Shown here: piece after piece, positions 26,923-35,379 of the stretch
Layout of the letters: every line of letters begins with the position of its first letter
Numbering within the stretch: position 1 is the first letter of the stretch
Origin: Alteromonas salexigens
GTDB taxonomy: Bacteria; Pseudomonadota; Gammaproteobacteria; Enterobacterales; Alteromonadaceae
Length of the DNA stretch: 64,000 bases
Assembly: GCF_025628895.1 (NCBI RefSeq)
Contig: NZ_JAOTJC010000016.1
Coordinates: 1 to 64,000, forward strand
Direction of reading: 5' to 3'
The notes under the pieces: generated by a model
Database searches by the model: none
Seen by the model: the letters and a program-made list of their open reading frames with translations, nothing else
What the model was told of the DNA's origin: nothing
Translations under genes and position numbers: made by a program

Positions 26923-27453
26923 ATGTTATTTTTTGAAAGCTGGTTCGAGCTTTTTCGGGTAGCAGTTACTGCGGTAATTGCCTATGTGCTGTGTATTGCG
27001 CTGGTGAGTTTGTTTGGCAAACGCTCGGCGGCCAAGATGAATATCTTTGACTGGATGGTCACGGTGGCGATGGGCTCTATTCTGGGCTCTGCGGTGTTGC
27101 TAAAAGATGTGGTGATACTGGAAGTGGCGCTGGCCCTGTTCATGCTGTTACTGCTGCAGTACTTGTTTACCCTGTGGTCAGTAAAGTCATCCACCTTTAA
27201 GCGATTTATGAACAAGTCGCCCACGCTGCTATTTTATGACGGTAAATTTATCCGCCCGAACCTTGTCAAAGAACGGGTGACCGACGATGAGGTACGCACC
27301 TGCATCCGCGCTCAGGGATATACGTCCGAAGAAGCCGTACTGGCGGTAGTGCTGGAACCCAGTGGTGAAGTCAGCGTCCTGCCCGCCCATACCTCGCCTT
27401 ACCATCCCCCCTCCCTGGAGGACCGGGTACTGAAAAGCGTCAAAAAACACTGA
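26923..27453 (+). CDS. DUF421 (YetF-like) membrane protein
   Basis: This 176-residue protein has three N-terminal membrane helices (about residues 8-30, 40-60 and 64-84, with ALVSLFGKRSAAKMNIFDWM between the first two) and a cytoplasmic C-terminal domain. The core motif PTLLFYDGKFIRPNLVKERVTDDEV (about 101-125, shown here as seen in pieces: FYDGKF, ERVTDDE) matches the YetF-like fold, linked to spore and stress resistance in Bacillus but of unclear activity. ATG 26923 was chosen; the frame is open further upstream, but those residues are basic and atypical. Confidence 0.8.
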   Translation: MLFFESWFELFRVAVTAVIAYVLCIALVSLFGKRSAAKMNIFDWMVTVAMGSILGSAVLLKDVVILEVALALFMLLLLQYLFTLWSVKSSTFKRFMNKSPTLLFYDGKFIRPNLVKERVTDDEVRTCIRAQGYTSEEAVLAVVLEPSGEVSVLPAHTSPYHPPSLEDRVLKSVKKH

Positions 27454-27454
27454 G

Positions 27455-27706
27455 TTATTTCATGTGCACTTTGCCGCCAATCATTTTGTAGGCAGGTGTC
27501 CCCCGTATCATCGTCTGGCGGGCAAACTCCTGACCACATCCGGGGCAATGGCACGGCGTGGTGGTGTAATCTTCCACGATACGTTCAATGAAACATTTCA
27601 CCAGTGACCCCTTCCCGCCCTTACGGTATTTAAAAATCGGGCTTTTACACTGCAAGCAGGAGATTTGCACCGTCCGTACCGGCCCCTTTTTATTTGGCTT
27701 TGCCAT
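27455..27706 (-). CDS. Small zinc-ribbon-like protein
   Basis: This basic 83-residue protein has two Cys pairs: CLQCKSPIFKYRKGGKGSLVKC (key Cys at about 17, 20 and 38) and CHCPGCGQEF (about 52-57). These are likely to form one treble-clef or zinc-ribbon site. The Lys/Arg content suggests nucleic-acid binding. It is a conserved hypothetical of marine gammaproteobacteria by appearance. The gene is convergent with the DUF421 gene, with only 1 bp between stops. Confidence 0.65.
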   Translation of the reverse strand: MAKPNKKGPVRTVQISCLQCKSPIFKYRKGGKGSLVKCFIERIVEDYTTTPCHCPGCGQEFARQTMIRGTPAYKMIGGKVHMK

Positions 27707-27858
27707 GTTGGTATGCTCCTGTTAAACCTTTGTGTCACGCTCTGACTATCGCTCACCAAGCCCCAGTGCCTTCATGACACCCTAACAAAAGCGGCTCTTT
27801 TGAGAAAGTGACTACGCGCAAGGTTCACCCCATTCTTGTCAGACGGTATACTGTGGCC

Positions 27859-28461
27859 ATGAGCTATCCTGTACCTGCCGGCCAGCACGAGACCTTGCTG
27901 GAAATTAAAAAAAGTAAATTCCACAGTCGCGCCGGCTTCGTGGATAGTCGTGATGCGGCCATGAGATTGCTGGAGGAAGCCCGGGCACGCTACCCTGACG
28001 CCGGGCATCACTGCTGGGCCTACGTATTAGGTGCGCCCCATTCGCCTCGCAGCGCCGCCATGGCCGACGACGGCGAACCCAGCGGCACGGCGGGTAAGCC
28101 TATTTTAAATGTGTTGCAGCATAAAGATCTCGGCGACGTCATGGTTGTCGTCAGCCGTTATTTCGGTGGCGTTAAACTGGGCGCGGGTGGTCTGGTACGG
28201 GCCTACGCAGGAGCGGCACAGCAGGTCATTGAGGCGTTGCCGGTGAGGACCCAGCGCGCAATGACCACACTCATTGTCCAGGCCGACTTCAAAGATGAAC
28301 AGTATCTGCGTCACTGGGCCACGCAGCACGAAGGCAATGTGGTGCACTGCGGTTATCAACAACACGTTGAGCTGACACTTGCCGTGCCCGATGAGAGTGT
28401 GGGGGCGCTGCGTGCGCTGGCCGGTAGCGTAGGTTTTTCAGTAAAAGTCCCTGCCGGGTGA
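27859..28461 (+). CDS. yigZ: IMPACT-family protein, YigZ-like
   Basis: This 200-residue protein has the N-terminal UPF0029/Impact domain (about 10-115) with the diagnostic HHCWAYVLG (about 50-58) and DDGEPSGTAGKPILN (about 68-82), followed by VVVSRYFGGVKLGAGGLVRAY. A ferredoxin-like DUF1949 C-terminal domain spans about 130-200. The eukaryotic relative IMPACT regulates the GCN2 kinase; the bacterial role is unclear, perhaps linked to ribosomes or proline metabolism. ATG 27859 (MSYPVPAGQHETLLEIKKS) was chosen over an ATG at 27808 that adds a non-family leader. Confidence 0.88.
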   Translation: MSYPVPAGQHETLLEIKKSKFHSRAGFVDSRDAAMRLLEEARARYPDAGHHCWAYVLGAPHSPRSAAMADDGEPSGTAGKPILNVLQHKDLGDVMVVVSRYFGGVKLGAGGLVRAYAGAAQQVIEALPVRTQRAMTTLIVQADFKDEQYLRHWATQHEGNVVHCGYQQHVELTLAVPDESVGALRALAGSVGFSVKVPAG

Positions 28462-28535
28462 AGAACTAACTGCCGTGAATTGCCGTAACAACTTCTAATT
28501 CCAACCTTTTTAAATAATTCAGGGAGCCAAACAGC

Positions 28536-29633
28536 ATGCGCCTATTGCTGCCCTTTGTCCTATTGCTGCTTGTCGGTTGTAGCGACCCGCCTGAAAAACC
28601 TGAACTGTTACGCTCAGTCGTTGCCGCGCCTGTCACTGCATTCGATGGCAGCGAAACCCGGGTATTATCGGGTGTGGTGCAATCGGCAGAAACCAGCCAG
28701 CTGAGCTTTGAGGTCGCCGGTATCGTGGCCAGCGTCAAGGTAAATCTGGGTGATACCATCGCCAAAGGCGATGTGCTGGCTACCATTGAACCCCGCGTAT
28801 TTGAGCTGGCAGTGAAACAGCGCAAAGGTCAGTTATCAGAAGTGCAGGCCCGCTTATCTGAAGCACAGACCGACTATAACCGTAAACAGCAACTTATCGA
28901 TTCCGGTGCGGTGTCACAGGCTGAACTGGATGTCGCCGAGACCCAACTCAGCTCGCTGCGGGATCAGGTGGAAATTGCTCAGGCCCAGCTGGAGCTGGCT
29001 GAGGAGGAGCTGGCCGATTCTACCCTGATCGCCCCGTACGCCGGGACAATAGCAGAGCGGCATGTGGAGCCTTCGCAGCGAATAACCCCCGGGCAACCGG
29101 CCTTTACTATTCAGGGCGAGACGGGGGTTGAGGTGGCCGTATTGATGCCTGAAAACCTGGTCAATTTTATAAAGGCCGGTGACACTGTCACCGTGTCGGT
29201 GTCTGCCATTGGTGAGAGCGGTTTAGCCGGTCATGTGTTTGAGGTTGGCAGTCGTGCACAAAGTGCCAATGCGTTCCCTGTTACCGTCAAGCTCGACAAC
29301 AACCCCTCGCAGATACAACCCGGCATGAGTGCGGAAGTCCGTTTCCAATACCAGCGCAATGAGCAGCAGACCGCCTTTCTGGTGCCTCTTGGTGCAATCG
29401 GCGCCGGACCTGACAATCAGCACTACGTCTGGCAGCTACAACCCGGCGAACAGCAAGATGCCTACACGGTGAATAAAGTCAGTGTCACGGTGTTGTCGAT
29501 GGAAAAGGATACCGCACGCATTCAGGGCGATCTATCTACCGACACCCAGGTGGTGCGTTCCGGCGTGGGGTTTCTGGAAGCCGGTCAGCAGGTCCTGCTG
29601 GCAAACGGTAGTCATCGGCTGTTCAACGAGTAG
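28536..29633 (+). CDS. RND efflux periplasmic adaptor lipoprotein
   Basis: This 365-residue membrane-fusion protein links an RND pump to an outer-membrane channel. The signal peptide has a lipobox (LLLVGC, Cys about 15). A barrel-sandwich/lipoyl-like domain follows (VSFE-like EVAGIVASVKVNLGDTIAKG, about 65-85). The alpha-hairpin is about 95-155 (ARLSEAQTDYNRKQQLIDSG and DVAETQLSSLRDQV), the other half lipoyl domain has IAPYAGTIAERHVEPSQRI (about 163-182), and beta-barrel and membrane-proximal domains run to the end. It precedes the RND permease by 8 bp. No TolC-type gene is nearby, so a shared outer-membrane channel is implied. Confidence 0.9.
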   Translation: MRLLLPFVLLLLVGCSDPPEKPELLRSVVAAPVTAFDGSETRVLSGVVQSAETSQLSFEVAGIVASVKVNLGDTIAKGDVLATIEPRVFELAVKQRKGQLSEVQARLSEAQTDYNRKQQLIDSGAVSQAELDVAETQLSSLRDQVEIAQAQLELAEEELADSTLIAPYAGTIAERHVEPSQRITPGQPAFTIQGETGVEVAVLMPENLVNFIKAGDTVTVSVSAIGESGLAGHVFEVGSRAQSANAFPVTVKLDNNPSQIQPGMSAEVRFQYQRNEQQTAFLVPLGAIGAGPDNQHYVWQLQPGEQQDAYTVNKVSVTVLSMEKDTARIQGDLSTDTQVVRSGVGFLEAGQQVLLANGSHRLFNE

Positions 29634-29641
29634 CGTCGCCT

Positions 29642-32600
29642 ATGAAGTCTTTGTCACAACTCAGTCTGGAGCAGAATCGCCTGATGCTGGCGGTGGTCGT
29701 AATGTTAATGATCTACGGCCTGGTCAGCTATTTCAAATTGCCGGCTCAGGAAGACCCCTCTATCACTATCCGTGAAGCCGTGGTCACCGCCAGCTATCCC
29801 GGTCTGCCTGCGCACAAGGTCGAGCTGCTGGTTACCAAAACGCTGGAAGAGGCAGCCCGCAAACTGCCGGAAATAGATGAGATCCGGTCGGTGTCGATGA
29901 TTGGTCAGTCTATTCTCCATGTGAAAATACAAGATCAGTATTTTGAACTGGAGCAGATTTGGGATGATTTGCGTGACGAACTGGAACAGGTCCAGTCTGA
30001 ACTGCCTGAGGGCACCTCTCCCCCGCTGGTAAATGACAACTTTGGGGATGTGGCGGTTCTCACGGTGGCACTACTGGCCGACAAAAGTTACACCGTGGGT
30101 GAGCGCTATGATTACGCCCAGCATATCCGCGATTCGCTGTTTAAAGTTAAGGGCGTGAAACGCATCGATTTGTTAGGGGTCATCCCAGAACAGATTGCGA
30201 TTGAAATAAATAACACCAAGCTGGCCGGGCTGAATATGTCGCCTAACCAGCTGGTTTCCATGCTGCAACAGCAGAACATTATCCAGCCTGGTGGCACTGT
30301 CGATGCCAACGGGCTCAACTTTACTATTCAGCCTTCCGGGTATTTTCAAACGGTTGATGATGTGCGAAATGCACTGATTGCGATACCCGGCCAGCAGGAA
30401 ACCGTGTTGCTTAAGGATATCGCCACGGTCTCACGGGAACCGGTGGATCCCCCTACCCGCACCGCCTACTTCCAGGGCGAGCCTGCCATTATTTTTGCCA
30501 TCGCCAAAAGCGACAATATTGATGTGCTTGAATTTACCCCGCAAATGGAAAGAGAGCTGGCACAGCTGAGTCAGATCTTACCGGCAGGCATGCGACTGGA
30601 AACCGTCACCCGTCAGGCCGATGTGGTAGCCAAGGCGGTTAATGGCGTGAGTATGAATGTACTGCAAACGCTGGCTATTGTGTGCACCGTGGTGATCTTA
30701 TTTCTAGGTTTCCGGGCCGGGTTTATCGTGGGCGCTATCGTGCCGGGTGTGATCCTGCTTACTATCGCTATTATGTCATTCACCGGCATGGTGCTGGAAC
30801 GCATGTCACTGGCCACGCTGATTATCTCGCTGGGTGTGCTGGTAGACAACGGCATTGTAGTGGCCGAAGACTTCAAACGCAGGCTGGAAGACGGCGAGTC
30901 CCGCAAAGATGCATTGGCTAACAGCAGCCGTTCGCTGTCGTTTCCGCTGCTCACCTCTTCACTGACCACCATTTTGGTATTTTTACCCTTGATGCTGGCA
31001 AATAGCGCAGCCGGCGAATATACCCGCTCTATATCGTTGGTAATACTGATTGCGCTACTGGTAAGCTGGCTCTTGTCCCAGACCATTACGCCCTACCTGT
31101 GTTATCACTTTGTGCCAGCGCCAGGCGAACAGAAAAAATCACGCTTTACCATAAGCCGTTACTTTGAGCGGCTGAACCCTTATTACGAACGCCTGCTTCG
31201 CCGTATTCTGAATATGCGGGCGATATTTATGGCTATTATGGTGGGGCTCTTCCTTCTTGGCGGTTACGGACTGTCGAAGGTCCCCGCTAAATTCTTTCCC
31301 GACTCCGACCGTGCACAGGTGCTGGTCTACCTGGACTTGCCGGCCGGCAGCTCTATACGCGAAACCAACCGCACGTTGGAAAACGTCTTTACCCGGCTTG
31401 AGGACAGTGAGCGCTTTCCTTACGTACAGAAGCATGTCGGCTACGGCGGGTTTGGCGGCCCCCGTTTTGTACTCTCGCTCACCCCCATCGACCCTGAGGC
31501 TTCCAAAGGGTTTATCATGCTGGATGTAGGCGAACGCAAGCACGTCGACCCCACAATTAACGAACTTCGGGAAATGTTTGCCGCAAAGTTTCCTAACGTG
31601 TTTGCGCGGGTGACCAAGATGTTTCTGGGTCCGTCAGACTCCAGCAAAATTGAGGTACAGGTGAAGGGGCCGGATAAAGACTTATTATTCAGCGCCTCCC
31701 AACAGCTCGAAACCTTATTGGCTGAACTGCCCGGCACCTACGATATTCGTAACAACTGGGAAAACCGGGTTACGCAGATCAAGCTGGACATTGATCAACA
31801 AAAAGCACGCCGGGCCGGAATTAGCTCTGCGGATATTGCGCAGACCCTCAACACCTATTTCAGCGGTCGGGTGATCACCGAGTTTCTGGAAGGCGACGAT
31901 ATACTACCGGTGGTCATCCAGGCTAAAGAAGAAGAGCGCGTCAACTTAACCCGGATTAGTAGCGTGAATATCTTTTCCCAGAGCCGCGGGGTGAGTGTCC
32001 CCCTTACGCAAGTGGCAACCATAGAGTATGAAACTAATTTCGCACGCATTGCCCGGGAAAACCTTTTTCGGACGATTACCGTGGAGGCGAAGAACTTTCG
32101 GTATAACGCCGAAGAAATGGTGCCCATGCTGCAGGCTGATATCGACCATCTCCAACAGTCACTGCCGTATGGATACACGGTGGAATACGACGGCGTCATT
32201 GAAGAGTCGGCAGACTCGCAATCCTCGCTTAACGCCTATATTCCGCTGTGTTTGACCATTATTATCCTGTTGCTGATTGCGCAGTTCCGCTCCTACCGCA
32301 GCACCCTGATCATTTTGCTTACCATTCCGTTGATTATTATCGGCGCCGCACTGGGCTTAATTGTTATGCAGGGCAATTTTGGCTTTATGGTCATTCTGGG
32401 GCTGTACGCTCTGGCAGGAATCATAGTAAACAATGGCATTGTGTTAATTGAACGGATTGACGCAGAGCGCAATGAGCAACAAAACAGTGACCATGAAGTT
32501 GACGCAGTGGTTACCGCCAGTGTCCGGCGCCTGAGACCAATACTCATGTCCACATTTACCACCATTTTAGGACTGGTCCCCCTTATCCTGTCTGGTGATG

Positions 32601-32725
32601 TATTGTTTTATGCCATGGCCTCTGCCATTGCCTTTGGTTTAGCCGTGGGCACAATACTCAGTCTGGGCGTGGTACCGGTGCTGTATTCGCTGTTTTTCCG
32701 GTTACAGCCTGAAACGCGGAGTTAG
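29642..32725 (+). CDS. RND-family efflux permease
   Basis: This 1027-residue inner-membrane proton antiporter is of the HAE/HME-like RND type. The N-terminal helix (LMLAVVVMLMIYGLVSYFKL) and large periplasmic loop (about 35-330) are followed by helices 2-6. The proton-relay region holds LIISLGVLVDNGIVVAEDFK (about 393-412; the Asp is the counterpart of the conserved relay Asp). A second periplasmic loop (about 545-850) and helices 8-12 follow, with a matching GLYALAGIIVNNGIVLIE segment in the second half where Asn replaces Asp. The start PAQEDPSITIREAVVTASYPG matches metal and multidrug RND pumps in general. The substrate is not predictable. It is co-transcribed with the adaptor. Confidence 0.92.
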   Translation: MKSLSQLSLEQNRLMLAVVVMLMIYGLVSYFKLPAQEDPSITIREAVVTASYPGLPAHKVELLVTKTLEEAARKLPEIDEIRSVSMIGQSILHVKIQDQYFELEQIWDDLRDELEQVQSELPEGTSPPLVNDNFGDVAVLTVALLADKSYTVGERYDYAQHIRDSLFKVKGVKRIDLLGVIPEQIAIEINNTKLAGLNMSPNQLVSMLQQQNIIQPGGTVDANGLNFTIQPSGYFQTVDDVRNALIAIPGQQETVLLKDIATVSREPVDPPTRTAYFQGEPAIIFAIAKSDNIDVLEFTPQMERELAQLSQILPAGMRLETVTRQADVVAKAVNGVSMNVLQTLAIVCTVVILFLGFRAGFIVGAIVPGVILLTIAIMSFTGMVLERMSLATLIISLGVLVDNGIVVAEDFKRRLEDGESRKDALANSSRSLSFPLLTSSLTTILVFLPLMLANSAAGEYTRSISLVILIALLVSWLLSQTITPYLCYHFVPAPGEQKKSRFTISRYFERLNPYYERLLRRILNMRAIFMAIMVGLFLLGGYGLSKVPAKFFPDSDRAQVLVYLDLPAGSSIRETNRTLENVFTRLEDSERFPYVQKHVGYGGFGGPRFVLSLTPIDPEASKGFIMLDVGERKHVDPTINELREMFAAKFPNVFARVTKMFLGPSDSSKIEVQVKGPDKDLLFSASQQLETLLAELPGTYDIRNNWENRVTQIKLDIDQQKARRAGISSADIAQTLNTYFSGRVITEFLEGDDILPVVIQAKEEERVNLTRISSVNIFSQSRGVSVPLTQVATIEYETNFARIARENLFRTITVEAKNFRYNAEEMVPMLQADIDHLQQSLPYGYTVEYDGVIEESADSQSSLNAYIPLCLTIIILLLIAQFRSYRSTLIILLTIPLIIIGAALGLIVMQGNFGFMVILGLYALAGIIVNNGIVLIERIDAERNEQQNSDHEVDAVVTASVRRLRPILMSTFTTILGLVPLILSGDVLFYAMASAIAFGLAVGTILSLGVVPVLYSLFFRLQPETRS

Positions 32726-32768
32726 AGGGTAAAGCGTGAGCGGGAAAGACGTCAGTGGATCAGTAATC

Positions 32769-32787
32769 GCGCCGGCGGGGCCGGCGC
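32769..32787. terminator. GC-rich hairpin between convergent genes
   Basis: An 8-bp perfect stem GCGCCGGC/GCCGGCGC with a GGG loop lies between the stops of the RND permease and the redoxin gene. It has no T-run on either strand, so termination may be weak or factor-dependent. Confidence 0.5.
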
Positions 32788-32802
32788 ACTGGGCATTAAT
32801 GA

Positions 32803-33336
32803 CTATTTATGGGTGCCACGGATAGGATAGTTGTTGTCCGGATCGCGGATCCACTGCAACCCTGAAATCAGTTGATCCAGATCGGGCCGCACAAAGGGGT
32901 TATTGGCCACATCAGCCACCTGCAGGGCATCGTCTTTATTGATAATGAACAACGCCGGCTCAGAGAAGTTATGGTCGGTTTCGTTTTCTGACATAGGCTC
33001 TGAGACATACACGCCCAGCGCCTGCATGTCGTCTTCGCTCAGGCCGTACGCAATAGGATAATTGATATCAATGTCTTCCAGGTGCGCCTGAAGCTGCTGC
33101 TCGCTGTCTGCCGACACGGCGACCAGATCAATTCCCGCGTCATATAAATCATCTTTGTATTTTTCCAACGCATTCAAAAACTTGGTGCAGATAGGACAGT
33201 GTTTACCACGATACACAAGCACCATTTTCCAGTCGGTGCCGTTCTTGCGGGATTTCAGATTAACCCGGTCACCGGTGAGTGTATTCACTTCGATATCCGG
33301 AAAGGTGTCGCCGGGGTGTAATTTATTCGTGTACAT
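32803..33336 (-). CDS. Peroxiredoxin-like (AhpC/TSA redoxin) protein
   Basis: This 177-residue thioredoxin-fold protein is probably cytoplasmic, as no signal peptide is seen. The core is MVLVYRGKHCPICTKFLNAL (about 38-57), with a CPIC pair in the place of the peroxidatic Cys. It is followed by GIDLVAVSADSEQQLQAHLE and LGVYVSEP, typical of the AhpC/TSA-like group. It may act as a peroxide reductase or thiol oxidoreductase. The ATG at 33336 (MYTNKLHPGDTFPDIEVNTL) follows AAGGAACC; the longer frame from 33414 was rejected. It is monocistronic. Confidence 0.8.
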   Translation of the reverse strand: MYTNKLHPGDTFPDIEVNTLTGDRVNLKSRKNGTDWKMVLVYRGKHCPICTKFLNALEKYKDDLYDAGIDLVAVSADSEQQLQAHLEDIDINYPIAYGLSEDDMQALGVYVSEPMSENETDHNFSEPALFIINKDDALQVADVANNPFVRPDLDQLISGLQWIRDPDNNYPIRGTHK

Positions 33337-33683
33337 AAAGGTTCCTTTTCTGTGTTCTGAGGCATCGCGAACCCGGCACAGCCGTTCCGCGACGATACCT
33401 TTATTGCTACGCAAGGCGGGGGGAATTGATTACGCCCAGCGGGAATTTAATATTCCTTACTGCTATCGCGCTTTACATCAGCTCAAGAATTGGCAGGAAA
33501 TAAACAATGTTAGCTATAGTGTAATAACACATGGGAGTTACCTGATAAGGCGTCTGTATGGGATATGATTTCGATAAGAGTTTGCTGATTTCAGCCTGTA
33601 TCCGGCATGAAAACACTGCTGCTATGACAAGTCTGTATGCAGGTTAATCATTTTTCCCCCCGCTTTCTAATACTGTTCATTAA
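33337..33683. other. Intergenic stretch, promoter region of two divergent genes
   Basis: These 347 bases between the leftward redoxin gene and the rightward Na/Pi gene contain no supported gene. They must hold both promoters. An AT-rich element near 33500-33530 is the most promoter-like part, but no clear -35/-10 pair is claimed. Confidence 0.4.
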
Positions 33684-35276
33684 GTGACTTCAATTCACAC
33701 ACTCATTACTGTGCTTGGCAGTCTGGGCTTGTTTCTGCTGGGGATGGTGGTGATGACAGACGGGCTGCGCCAACTTGCCGGTGACGCCATTCGCAGGCAG
33801 TTGCGTTATTACACTCGCTCGCCGCTCACGGGTGCCGTCACGGGCGCCTTCAGTACTGCAGTATTACAGTCATCCAGCGCCATAACCGTGGCCGTTGTCG
33901 GGTTCGTGGGTGCCGGCCTGATGAGCTTCAGTCATGCACTGGGGGTTATCTTCGGCGCCAATATTGGCACCACCATTACCGGATGGCTGGTGCTGTTGTT
34001 TGGCTTCAAAATAAAGCTGGGTGCGGCGGCACTGCCACTGGTGTTTATTGGTGTGCTGATGCGGCTGCTGGCCTCAGGCAAACTGCGTGCAATCGGCTTT
34101 GTTTTGGCAGGCTTCGGGTTGTTATTTGTGGGTATAGCCAGTTTGCAGGACAGCATGGCTGGCCTGCGAACCTTGCTTAACTTCGAGCCACTGCCTACCG
34201 GCCACATAGGGCAGGTTTTGATTATTGTAGGGCTGGGTATGCTCTTCACTCTGGTGACCCAGTCATCCAGTGCCGGTGTGGCGGCCACGCTCACCGCCCT
34301 GTATGCCAACATGATTGATTTTGAGCAGGGCGCGGCGTTAGTGATAGGCATGGATGTGGGCACTACTATCACCGCGGCTATTGCCACCACCGGGGCCAGC
34401 GTGAGCGCCAAGCGCACCGGGTTTTCCCACGTTATCTATAATTTGATGACCGGGCTATTAGCGGTATTGCTCATCACTCCGTTTATCTTGGTCTGGGAAG
34501 CGGTGTCCCTCGTGCCCATTGAACAGCACAGCGAAATTGCCCTTATTTCGTTTCATAGCTTCTTCAACCTACTGGGAGTGATGGTGATCCTGCCCTTTAC
34601 CCACCAGTTCGCCGCGCTGATGCGCCGCCTATTTCCAGAGGATGGCGACAACATTAAAACGCGCCTCGATGAAAACCTGCTGGGTGACAGCCAGGCCGCG
34701 CTGGATACTCTGCAATATTGTGTACACCATACCTTCTTTGGTCTGTTAAGCAGTCTGCGCACAGCCCTTAGCGGGCACTCCGCAACGGTGCCCAGCCGGG
34801 GCAATGATATCGACGATATGAGTGCCTTTGCCGACAGGATCTCCATCACCCACCAGCATCCTCATCATCACGCCAGACTGGTACACCTTATCCATTGTCT
34901 CGACCATCTACGACGGGTAGATGACCGGCTTGAGGAAATACCGGAGTTTAACGAACAGCATCACGGCGCGTCGATCGCGTCTCAGCGTGAGCTTGTAATA
35001 ACCACCCTGACTACCGTGCACAACAATCAAGCCCCTGGTGACTGGGCAGCCTCAAACAGGAACCTGGCGGAACTGGCCGCTCACCTGCAAGCAACCGAAT
35101 CAGAGGTACGTGCGGACACATTACATGCCGTGGCCCAAGAAGCGTTGGAGATCCCCGTCGCCACCGTGCGGCTGGATTATAGTCGATGGCTGCGACGGTG
35201 TATTAATAATCTGCATCGCGCAATGACCCATATGGATAGCTCGGTACAATCGGTAGGAGATACTCGCGAGGCTTAA
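33684..35276 (+). CDS. Na/Pi-cotransporter family protein with PhoU-like C-terminus
   Basis: This 530-residue membrane protein of the NptA/YjbB group is predicted to move phosphate with sodium, often outward. It has two inverted repeats with the family signatures TAVLQSSSAITVAVVG (about 57-72) and TLVTQSSSAGVAATL (about 190-204), each followed by GxxxGTTIT (FGANIGTTITG, GMDVGTTITA). Eight to nine helices span residues 8-320. The C-terminal 190 residues are a helical PhoU-like domain rich in His (SITHQHPHHHARLVHLIH). The start is GTG at 33684; the ribosome site is weak. It is monocistronic, with a terminator shared with the convergent peptidase gene. Confidence 0.87.
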   Translation: MTSIHTLITVLGSLGLFLLGMVVMTDGLRQLAGDAIRRQLRYYTRSPLTGAVTGAFSTAVLQSSSAITVAVVGFVGAGLMSFSHALGVIFGANIGTTITGWLVLLFGFKIKLGAAALPLVFIGVLMRLLASGKLRAIGFVLAGFGLLFVGIASLQDSMAGLRTLLNFEPLPTGHIGQVLIIVGLGMLFTLVTQSSSAGVAATLTALYANMIDFEQGAALVIGMDVGTTITAAIATTGASVSAKRTGFSHVIYNLMTGLLAVLLITPFILVWEAVSLVPIEQHSEIALISFHSFFNLLGVMVILPFTHQFAALMRRLFPEDGDNIKTRLDENLLGDSQAALDTLQYCVHHTFFGLLSSLRTALSGHSATVPSRGNDIDDMSAFADRISITHQHPHHHARLVHLIHCLDHLRRVDDRLEEIPEFNEQHHGASIASQRELVITTLTTVHNNQAPGDWAASNRNLAELAAHLQATESEVRADTLHAVAQEALEIPVATVRLDYSRWLRRCINNLHRAMTHMDSSVQSVGDTREA

Positions 35277-35309
35277 CAGGGATGAGGCGTGGTAATGGTG
35301 ACACCAGCA

Positions 35310-35354
35310 ACAAAAAAAGCCGCAGCGACCTGGTGAAGGTCAGCTGCGGCTTGC
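35310..35354. terminator. Bidirectional terminator
   Basis: The stem AAGCCGCAGC-GACC/GGTC-A-GCTGCGGCTT has one bulge. On the minus strand it is followed by seven T (A-run at 35312-35318). It is well placed to end the M1 peptidase gene and probably also the Na/Pi gene. Confidence 0.82.
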
Positions 35355-35379
35355 TCCTTTCTGGTTACGCTAAGGCGGG